Shown: positions 25,213 to 31,941 of the stretch, one piece after another | Layout of the letters: every line of letters begins with the position of its first letter | Numbering within the stretch: position 1 is the stretch's first letter | Assembly (NCBI GenBank): GCA_020444065.1 | Contig: JAHLLQ010000007.1 | Coordinates: 124,001 to 188,000, forward strand | Direction of reading: 5' to 3' | Length of the DNA: 64,000 nt | From: a bacterium | Lineage (GTDB): Bacteria; Sumerlaeota; Sumerlaeia; SLMS01; JAHLLQ01 | Position numbers and translations under genes: made by a program | Notes under the pieces: model-generated | Told to the model about the DNA's origin: nothing | Databases searched by the model: none | What the model saw: only the letters and a program-made list of their open reading frames with translations

Positions 25213-25275
25213 CCCCAGGGGTGCGGGACGATCCGCAGAAGTGCTCGGGTGTTGGCTCCTCAGCGATGGGTTGGC

Positions 25276-25295
25276 TCTTGGGCAGGGATGCCCAA
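25276..25295. repeat. CTTGGGCA hairpin element
   Basis: CTTGGGCA and TGCCCAAG arms enclose a GGGA loop and are followed by TCACCTCGATGAGG. This is a diverged relative of the CTTGGCCA elements near 8.3 and 8.45 kb. Both arms change together, so pairing is preserved. Confidence 0.65.
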
Positions 25296-25337
25296 GTCAC
25301 CTCGATGAGGGGATATGCGGAAGGTGCGGGTTGTTTT

Positions 25338-25361
25338 GCCGGCTGGAAGCCGGCGGTCCCA
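25338..25361. repeat. GCCGGC hairpin element, copy 2
   Basis: This 24-bp string is identical to 3125-3148. Confidence 0.7.
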
Positions 25362-25476
25362 GGGGTCTCGCTGCCTCCGCCGTGCTGCCCGAGCCGGCTC
25401 GACTCGCGACATTCCGGTTGGCGCGATTGGGTGGGGCTTTCAGGGTTGGCGGACTTTGCCGTGATCGGAATCTTGC

Positions 25477-26274
25477 ATGTTGCCTCCCATGTTATTTCTG
25501 ACTCCTCGCGAAACGGAGGACACGGTGGCTGTGGGGGCGGCGGCGCGTGAGGCTGGGTGGCGGGTTGCCGCGCTGGAGAGCTATCGCGTTCCCGCTGAGT
25601 CTGCCGGCGAGGCGAACGTCGCGGTGTACGGCGGCAGTCTCTTCGCCGAAGCGATTGCGCAGCAGTTGAACCTGGCGCTTCTGGAGCCGGAGTCGGATTG
25701 GCTGGCGAGGGCTCCGCGTGAGGTCGTGAAGCGAACGATTCGTTCCGTCACGGCCGCGGAAGCGCGCCGCGAATTGTCTGGCCGTTGGTTCATGAAGCAC
25801 GCGGACGGTAAGGCGTTCGATGCCGATGTAATGGATGTTCCGTCGGAACTGCCGGGGCAAGATGCGCTGGCGGCGAGTGTGCCTTTGCTCGCTTCCGAAC
25901 CCGTGCACTGGTTGCACGAGTTTCGGTTTTTCGTTCTGGAGGGCGAGGTTCTGACGGGGAGTGTGTACCTGCTAGATGGAAGGTCGCATGCAGGTGGTGC
26001 TGTGGACTCGTCGCTGTTCGACCAGGCGCGCGGTTTCGTCAGGGAAGCGGTGCAACTGGCAGGGGACGATGTCCCGCCGGCGTTTGTGATGGATGTTGGT
26101 TTGATTCCTGACCGCGGCTGGGCGGTTGTGGAGTTGAATCCAGCGTTCGCGTCCGGGATCTATGGCTGTGATCCGGCTGCGGTTCTTGGCGTCCTGCAAC
26201 GTTGTTGTCATCCGGTGGAGAGTCTTTCGCCCCGCGACGCGCGTTGGGTGATTGCGCGAAAGCCGAGCGATTGA
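25477..26274 (+). CDS. ATP-grasp (DUF4343-like) protein
   Basis: The 265-residue protein starts MLPPMLFLTPRETEDT and has features of the ATP-grasp DUF4343 group. An N-terminal alpha/beta region (VAVYGGSLFAEAIAQQLN) leads to a mid segment with GRWFMKHADGKAFDADV. The C-terminal catalytic-like part has HEFRFFVLEGEVLTGSVYLLDG, VMDVGLIPDRGWAVVELNPAFASGIYG (metal-binding Asp/Glu/Asn). Such proteins are predicted carboxylate-amine or peptide ligases. ATG 25477 or 25489 could be the start. Confidence 0.8.
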   Translation: MLPPMLFLTPRETEDTVAVGAAAREAGWRVAALESYRVPAESAGEANVAVYGGSLFAEAIAQQLNLALLEPESDWLARAPREVVKRTIRSVTAAEARRELSGRWFMKHADGKAFDADVMDVPSELPGQDALAASVPLLASEPVHWLHEFRFFVLEGEVLTGSVYLLDGRSHAGGAVDSSLFDQARGFVREAVQLAGDDVPPAFVMDVGLIPDRGWAVVELNPAFASGIYGCDPAAVLGVLQRCCHPVESLSPRDARWVIARKPSD

Positions 26275-26286
26275 CTTCGCGACTTT

Positions 26287-27615
26287 CTATCGCGATTGCA
26301 TGCCGTAGAAGCTGCCGGTTTCGAGGTGGACTTCGGCTTCGCCGTTGGCGGGGGCGACGGGGTCGGGGGTGGCTTCGCGGAGCTCGATGACCCACCATTG
26401 ATTGCCGCCGTACAGGGTGTAGCGTTCGCGTTCGCGCAGCGTGATGGATTCGAGTTGGCCGTCGTGGTCGATGGTGAATGTGGCCGAGTCGTCGAACAGG
26501 TCCATGCGGCTGTTCTCTTGAATACTACGGAGCGTGAATGCGGCGCCGGCGAAGGATTCGCTGCGGCCGAGTTTCATTTTGCGCGTCACGGCGGGAGTCG
26601 CAGCTTGTTCCGCGATTTGCTCGCGGGTCTGTTCCGCCGAGTCCTGGCGTTTGGGCAGGCGCTCGGGCTTTGCCTGGACGGCTTCGGCGTGTTCGAAGAC
26701 GGTGAGTGCGACTTTGTCTTCGGCGACGGTGTCGGCGCGGATTTCGAGCCGATCCCAGCGGGCGCTTTCGCCGGCGGTCAGGAAGAGGTCGGCTTCGCGA
26801 TCGGCGGCTTCGACGGTCAGGTAGACGCGGCCGATGTCGGGCTGGATGGCTTCGATGGAGATTGGGTAATCGAAGGCGGTGGCCTCTTCGCCGTCGACGA
26901 GGGCGAGTTCTTCCCGGGGGAGATCGTCTGGCCAGGCATCGATGGTTTTTTCGATGCGCAGGCGCGCGTAGCCTTCGCCCGGGGCATCGCCGGTGAAGAT
27001 GTCGCCGGCGGAGAAGGTCAGGTCTCCACGCATCAGTCGGTGGAATTCGACGAGCGTGACCTTTTCGAGTCCGCGGTTCTGGCGAAAGATCGTCAGGCGT
27101 GCGCGGTCGTCATCGGTGCGAAGGAAGTCGTTATCGAGGATCTCGTTCAGCACCACCAGACCGCCGGGGAAGGTGGCCATTTCTTTTTCGGTCATGCGGC
27201 GTTCGATGGGCCATTGGGCGCTCTTTGGCAGGAGCGACGGGAGGTAGTAGAGCGTCAGAAGGAGTCCTTCGGTGGGGCGGGCTTCTTCGCGCTGTGCCAC
27301 GTAGACCAGGAAGTCGCCGCTCTGCGCGTAGTCATCCAGTTCGATGTTCAGCAAATGCGAACGCTTGCCATCGCGAACGGAGAGGGCGACGGGCTTTTCG
27401 GCCTCGGGCGAGATATTCATGACCTGGAAGGTGGCATCGTGAAAGGCGACCTGGTCGCCGGGGCCGACGGTGCGGGAGGCGCGCGGCAGGTCGGGGAGGC
27501 TGTCAGTCCGTTCGGCGGAGCCGGGAGCGAGCAGTTGACAGCCGGCCAGAGCCACGGCAAGCGTTGCGGCCAGCAGCAGCCGGGTGAGGGCTTTGCGGGT
27601 ATCGAGAGCAGTCAT
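26287..27615 (-). CDS. Large lipoprotein of unknown function
   Basis: The 442-residue product has a lipoprotein signal peptide with the lipobox ALAGC (Cys near residue 25). The rest is beta-rich with repeated acidic strands (VALSVRDGKRSHLLNIELDD, YPISIEAIQPDIGRVYLTVEA, ESFAGAAFTLRSIQENSRMD) and a central Glu/Gln-rich linker around 320-355 (KRQDSAEQTREQIAEQAAT). Such a layout suggests several surface beta-sandwich domains. The ATG at 27615 was chosen for the signal peptide; the longer upstream frame is Pro/Arg-rich and not credible. It is convergent with the ATP-grasp gene. Function unknown. Confidence 0.75.
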   Translation of the reverse strand: MTALDTRKALTRLLLAATLAVALAGCQLLAPGSAERTDSLPDLPRASRTVGPGDQVAFHDATFQVMNISPEAEKPVALSVRDGKRSHLLNIELDDYAQSGDFLVYVAQREEARPTEGLLLTLYYLPSLLPKSAQWPIERRMTEKEMATFPGGLVVLNEILDNDFLRTDDDRARLTIFRQNRGLEKVTLVEFHRLMRGDLTFSAGDIFTGDAPGEGYARLRIEKTIDAWPDDLPREELALVDGEEATAFDYPISIEAIQPDIGRVYLTVEAADREADLFLTAGESARWDRLEIRADTVAEDKVALTVFEHAEAVQAKPERLPKRQDSAEQTREQIAEQAATPAVTRKMKLGRSESFAGAAFTLRSIQENSRMDLFDDSATFTIDHDGQLESITLRERERYTLYGGNQWWVIELREATPDPVAPANGEAEVHLETGSFYGMQSR

Positions 27616-27699
27616 CGGCGGTCGCGCGGTCTCCTGGGGGGTGTGAATCGCCCGAAGGCCCGGAGAGTGTGTATGAAGTCGGGGTGCGACGGCGAGAGG

Positions 27700-27740
27700 T
27701 AAGTGGCCAGAGCTAAGTGGCGAGTGACTGGTGGCGAGTG
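27700..27740. repeat. Degenerate GTGGCGAG simple repeat
   Basis: AAGTGGC and GTGGCGAG units (for example AAGTGGCGAGTGACTGGTGG) occur in the gap upstream of a divergent gene pair. They resemble the string at 20414-20449. Confidence 0.45.
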
Positions 27741-27905
27741 GCCTTCGCTCTTGCGAGCTTCGGCTCCCGAGGTAGCGAGGATATTGGGGATGATGGGGCG
27801 GTTTCTGGCCCGAACTGTGCGTCTTGCGGGGTTGTTGGGGTTGCCGGTGTGGGCTGTTGGGCCCGAGAATGATGTCAGAAGGTTGAACTGAAGGATTGTA
27901 CCTGT

Positions 27906-28667
27906 ATGTGGCCGATGCACGCGAGATCGAAGGAAGAGTATATCCGCCAGATTCACTCGTATCTGGATCGGAAGGAGCACGCGCCGCTGGACGAGACGTT
28001 GCAGCAGGCCTTCTCCGATTACGCGGAGGAGGAGGATTTCTCGGCGTGGTGCGCGGGTGTGGCACATGGCGTGGAGACGGCGAGCGCGATGGAGCTGACG
28101 GCGCGTTTCATCGAGCGCTATCCGTTTTCGCTGCATCCCGTTCAGGTCGACCTGGCGGAGATGCTGGTGCGCAACGACCAGGTGGATGAGGGCTCGAATG
28201 AGGCGCGTGCGTACTTGAATCGGCTGCACCAGATGGGACTTCGCGATCAGATTTCCGTGGCGGATGCGGTGGAAGACGGCGTTTGCCGAGCGTTTCTGCT
28301 GCTGACGGCCGTGTACACGCAGGTCGGTGCGCGTAGCTACAGTTCTCGGGTGCTGGGGTACGCGATGTTGATCCAGGATCATCCGTACTGGTCTCAGCAG
28401 TATCGCATGGAGCTGATGCGGCTGGAGCGCGAGCTGGAGGATCCGGTGAATCGCCGCGCGGATCAGGCCTGGGAAGAGTTTTTCCGATGCGGCAAGGAGA
28501 GCGAAGAGCTGTCGGAGGAATTCCGGAAGCTGGGATACCGCGTGCTCTCCAAGCGCATTGAGACCCTGGCGAAGTATTTTGCCGACGAGCCGGATTTCCG
28601 CCCGGGCGATGATGAGATCTTCCAGATGCTCTATCGTACCGACAAGGGCGCCTTCGTCCTGGTGTAA
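27906..28667 (+). CDS. Helical protein of unknown function
   Basis: This 253-residue cytosolic, almost entirely helical protein has a TPR-like feel (ERYPFSLHPVQVDLAEMLVRND, RAYLNRLHQMGLRDQI, YSSRVLGYAMLIQDHPYW) and a conserved-looking C-terminus (DDEIFQMLYRTDKGAFVLV). There is no signal peptide, membrane segment or catalytic motif. It lies 11 nt upstream of the FolK-TsaE fusion gene and is probably in the same transcript. ATG 27906 or 27915 may be used. I do not recognise a family. Confidence 0.7.
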   Translation: MWPMHARSKEEYIRQIHSYLDRKEHAPLDETLQQAFSDYAEEEDFSAWCAGVAHGVETASAMELTARFIERYPFSLHPVQVDLAEMLVRNDQVDEGSNEARAYLNRLHQMGLRDQISVADAVEDGVCRAFLLLTAVYTQVGARSYSSRVLGYAMLIQDHPYWSQQYRMELMRLERELEDPVNRRADQAWEEFFRCGKESEELSEEFRKLGYRVLSKRIETLAKYFADEPDFRPGDDEIFQMLYRTDKGAFVLV

Positions 28668-28677
28668 GCGCCTGCGC

Positions 28678-29688
28678 ATGTTGACTCCCATGGCCATTGC
28701 TCTCGGTTCAAATCTCGGCGACCGCCGCGAGATGATGGATCGCGCCGTGGAGGCGCTCGATTGCGTTCCGGGGCTGGAATTGCAGGCGATTTCTTCGCTT
28801 TACGAAAGCGCGCCGTGGGGCGACACCGATCAGGATGCGTTTCTGAATGCGGCGGTTGTGGGGGAGTGCTCGCTGAAGCCGGAGGAGTTGCTCCGCGCAA
28901 CGCAACGCATCGAGCAACAGTTAGGAAAGCGCGTGCTCCGCAAGTGGGGTCCGCGTGCAATCGACCTGGACCTCTTGCTGTTCGGCGACCGCGTAGCGGA
29001 CACCGAGAGCCTGACGCTTCCACATCCACACATTCGGGGTCGACCGTTTGTCTTTCGGCCGCTTGCGGAAGTCGCGGGCGGTCGTTGGGCAGAGTTCACG
29101 CAGCCTGACGAGGCCGGGCGAGAGTTGATGGGCGACACGAAAGCCCTTGAGCCCCAGGGTGTTTGGCCATCCCGGCCGGTTGCGCAGGAATGGGAGATGG
29201 AGTCTCCGACGGAGGCGACGACGGGTGGGCTGGGCGAGCGGTTCGGTGCGGCGGCGCGAGCGGGCGATCTGTTTGCGCTGTGCGGGCCGCTGGGTGCGGG
29301 GAAGTCGTGCCTTGTGCGTGGGATTGCGAGGGGGCTTGGGTTGATTGGTCCGGTGCCGAGCCCCACGTATACGCTTTGTCGCGAGTACCCCGAAGCGCGG
29401 ATTCCATTTCAGCACTGGGATTTCTATCGTCTGGGCGATGACGACGATCTGGAGTCGACCGGATTTACGGACAAGTCAGACGAGCCCGCCGTGATTGCGA
29501 TCGAGTGGGCGGACTTGTTCCGCGAGCAACTGCCGGCGGATCGATGCGTGGATGTTCGCATCGAGCGACAGACGGCGGACGACACGCGTCGGCTGAGATT
29601 CCGATTCCCCCCGGGGGCGTTGCGGCTCAGGGTGGCGGCAGCTTCGCCGAGCGCCTCGGAGTCTTTGCATGCTCGTTCTGGGAATTGA
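28678..29688 (+). CDS. FolK-TsaE fusion: HPPK plus tRNA t6A ATPase
   Basis: Residues 1 to about 165 are 6-hydroxymethyl-7,8-dihydropterin pyrophosphokinase (folate synthesis): AIALGSNLGDRR, LYESAPWG, QDAFLNAAV, GPRAIDLDLLLFGD and LPHPHIRGRPFVFRPLAE. Residues from about 180 to 315 are TsaE, the ATPase that resets TsaB-TsaD during tRNA threonylcarbamoyladenosine synthesis: Walker A GPLGAGKS, SPTYTLCREYP, and FQHWDFYRLGDDDDLE. Both parts look complete, and the following gene is TsaB. The two activities are usually separate genes. Start ATG 28678 or 28690; no obvious RBS. The gene overlaps tsaB by 20 nt. Confidence 0.9.
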   Translation: MLTPMAIALGSNLGDRREMMDRAVEALDCVPGLELQAISSLYESAPWGDTDQDAFLNAAVVGECSLKPEELLRATQRIEQQLGKRVLRKWGPRAIDLDLLLFGDRVADTESLTLPHPHIRGRPFVFRPLAEVAGGRWAEFTQPDEAGRELMGDTKALEPQGVWPSRPVAQEWEMESPTEATTGGLGERFGAAARAGDLFALCGPLGAGKSCLVRGIARGLGLIGPVPSPTYTLCREYPEARIPFQHWDFYRLGDDDDLESTGFTDKSDEPAVIAIEWADLFREQLPADRCVDVRIERQTADDTRRLRFRFPPGALRLRVAAASPSASESLHARSGN

Positions 29689-30364
29689 AACAGCCACACC
29701 AAGCGGCGGGATCGCGTTGCTCGAGGACGATACCCTTCTCGCGCAGCAGACGATTCGTTCGTCGCGCGCGCACAGCCGACTGATCGTTCCGACATTGCGC
29801 CAGATGCTGAAGGAATTGCGGCGTTCCATCGACGATATTGACATCGTGGCGGTGGGGGCCGGGCCGGGCTCGTTCACGGGCGTGCGTGTCGGGATGAGTA
29901 TCGCAAAGGGCCTGTGCGAGGGCGGGCGGCCGCAGTTAGTGGCCGTTTCATCGCTGGAAGCACTCGCATTGCGGGCCTGGGATGGGGGGCCGGGGTGCGT
30001 TGTGCCGCTGCTGAGCGCGCGGCAAGGGGAGGTGTACGGCGGCATTTTCCGATTGAACGACAATTGCGAACTGCAATGCGATGGACAAGAGTTTTGCACT
30101 TCTCCTCAGAAAGCGCTTTCTAGTGTTTCTGGGCCTGTTTTGGTGGCTGGAGAGGCGGCTTTCGAGTTCGCTGAGGTGTGGCGTTCGGCCCCCAATGTGG
30201 ATCTTCGATTCGCGCGTGCCGACCGGTCGCTGTGTAGTCCTGATACTGTTGCACTTATCGGGATGAAGAGGGCTCTTGCGGGGGAGTTTTCGGATGTGTC
30301 CGGAGCGGGACCGGTCTATTTAAGGTTGCCCTCCACGTCCACGCCCAAGAAGAGAAGGCCTTAG
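29669..30364 (+). CDS. tsaB: TsaB, tRNA t6A biosynthesis subunit
   Basis: The 231-residue protein has the ASKHA-type N-terminus of TsaB/YeaZ: LVLGIETATPSGGIALLED. The scaffold motifs are present: RAHSRLIVPTLRQML, VAVGAGPGSFTGVRVGMSIAKGL, and VPLLSARQGEVYGGIF. TsaB partners TsaD and TsaE in making t6A at A37 of ANN-decoding tRNAs. Its ATG lies within the last 20 nt of the fusion gene, so translation is coupled. TsaD is not in this window. The C-terminus ends in a basic TPKKRRP tail. Confidence 0.93.
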   Translation: MLVLGIETATPSGGIALLEDDTLLAQQTIRSSRAHSRLIVPTLRQMLKELRRSIDDIDIVAVGAGPGSFTGVRVGMSIAKGLCEGGRPQLVAVSSLEALALRAWDGGPGCVVPLLSARQGEVYGGIFRLNDNCELQCDGQEFCTSPQKALSSVSGPVLVAGEAAFEFAEVWRSAPNVDLRFARADRSLCSPDTVALIGMKRALAGEFSDVSGAGPVYLRLPSTSTPKKRRP

Positions 30365-30609
30365 AATTGGGTCGACAGTGTTCATGCGCATGGTCGAATA
30401 CAGCCCCTGTTACTTAGGAAAGTAGGGCTTGACCACTCGGCAAATGTGTCAAACACTGGCCATCCAAGATTGAGTAACAGATTTTTGGAAAGCTGAGGCG
30501 GTCCGGGGGGGAAGTGTCTAAACGCGGAACAACTGCGTTCTCGTATCTGAGACACTCTTTCCTCATGGGTCGCCCTGAAGGTTTCACACTGCCTCCGGAG
30601 GCGAAAAGC

Positions 30610-31887
30610 ATGGCAAGAAAATGGGATCATCTCTCTAAGGCCGTCGCATCGACGGCACTCCTGGCACTCCTCGGTGTAAGCAGCGCGAGTGCGGATATCG
30701 ACCTCACGCTCGATTTCGCGCCGGGCTCCAGTGCTGCGGACCTCCAGGTCCCGAACAACCAGTTCACCGTTCGTCTTTCGGCGACCGGCACCGACCTGGG
30801 AACGTATCCGATCATCGCGTATGATCTGCGGCTGGATTTCGATCCGGCCCAAGTCGATCTCGTCGACGCCATCCAGGCGAATGGCGCGAACCCCGACTTC
30901 CCCTTCGACCCCGATATTAATACCTCCCCCACTCTCGCTATTCCCGACTACTTCAACGGCTACAACCGACATGTGAGTGCCTGGGACGAGGCCGGCACGA
31001 TTTCCGATGGGATCAGTCCGGTCCCCAGCACATACGCGCTGGTTGACTTGGTCTTCCAGACCTCGCCGTCCCCCACGGGCACGTTCGATATCACGCTCGG
31101 CCCGAACTCGCGCGAGAACAAGGACCCGAACCCTGTGCTCATGATGCAGGATGGTCCCGACACCCCCCTCGAGATCATGGATGATGGTTCGGGCGATTTG
31201 GTCTACACAGTGAATTACAACAGCCTGACCGGCTTGGTCGGCATGGACGACTTCGATGGCGACGGCGTTGCTGATGCCTTAGCGACCGAAGTTCTGGCCA
31301 ATGACCCGGGCGCCGGCAACACCAACGGTTACCTGACTGACAGCGATGGCGACGGCGTGAGTGACGCGATCGAGCTGAACTACGACATGACATTCGCCAA
31401 CGCCTGGAACTACTCCTACGACGCCGGCACGGATCTGGATCCGCGCGACAACGATACGGACAACGACGGCTGGCTCGACGGCCTGGAGATCCTGTATCCT
31501 GGTACGTTCCCGAATGGTCCGCTTGTTGCCGATAACGGCCTGACCGATGCGGATGGCGATGGTGTGCCGGTTGGTTTGGATCCCGATGACAGCACGAACG
31601 ACACGGACCTTGATGGTCGTCATGATGCGTACGAACTGGCCCAGGGTTACGATGCTGATAACATCAACGACTTCCCGCCGCTGGGCGAGATCAATGGTAG
31701 TGCCCCGACAAACAACCTCGACGGTTTCATTCTCTACTACTATGCTGTGGGGAACATCCCCTTCACCAACGTTGAAGCCCACATCATGGATGCCGACATC
31801 AATCTAGACGGCACGATCAACAACCTGGACGGCTTCATCCTTTATTATTGGGCCGTTGGCAATATCGCAGTGATTCCGACCCTGTGA
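30610..31887 (+). CDS. Secreted cohesin-like protein with dockerin-like C-terminus
   Basis: The 425-residue exported protein (signal about 1-28) has three parts. Residues 30-200 form a beta-sandwich resembling cohesin (YDLRLDFDPAQVDLVDAI). Residues about 210-365 carry calcium-binding loops of the thrombospondin-3 type (DFDGDGVADA, DSDGDGVSDA, DNDTDNDGWLDG, DADGDGVPVG). The last 60 residues hold two dockerin-type repeats: an NNLDGFILYYYAVGN copy, and DINLDGTINNLDGF ending in ILYYWAVGN. It is the first of three secreted giants on this strand and may attach to cohesin-like modules encoded next door. RBS GGAGG precedes ATG 30610. Confidence 0.85.
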   Translation: MARKWDHLSKAVASTALLALLGVSSASADIDLTLDFAPGSSAADLQVPNNQFTVRLSATGTDLGTYPIIAYDLRLDFDPAQVDLVDAIQANGANPDFPFDPDINTSPTLAIPDYFNGYNRHVSAWDEAGTISDGISPVPSTYALVDLVFQTSPSPTGTFDITLGPNSRENKDPNPVLMMQDGPDTPLEIMDDGSGDLVYTVNYNSLTGLVGMDDFDGDGVADALATEVLANDPGAGNTNGYLTDSDGDGVSDAIELNYDMTFANAWNYSYDAGTDLDPRDNDTDNDGWLDGLEILYPGTFPNGPLVADNGLTDADGDGVPVGLDPDDSTNDTDLDGRHDAYELAQGYDADNINDFPPLGEINGSAPTNNLDGFILYYYAVGNIPFTNVEAHIMDADINLDGTINNLDGFILYYWAVGNIAVIPTL

Positions 31888-31941
31888 CCGGATGATTGAC
31901 CACTTACTCTCGAGGATGAAAAAGAAGGGATAAGAAAGACG

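Larger units (their letters stand above)
25036..25476. other. Intergenic stretch with several palindromic elements
   Basis: This region lies between the divergent MarR and ATP-grasp genes. It holds copies of elements found elsewhere in the window: the CTTGAGCA hairpin (25185-25212), a CTTGGGCA hairpin (25276-25295) and the GCCGGC hairpin (25338-25361). Sequence at 25066-25100 resembles 2933-2970. No gene is evident. Confidence 0.65.
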
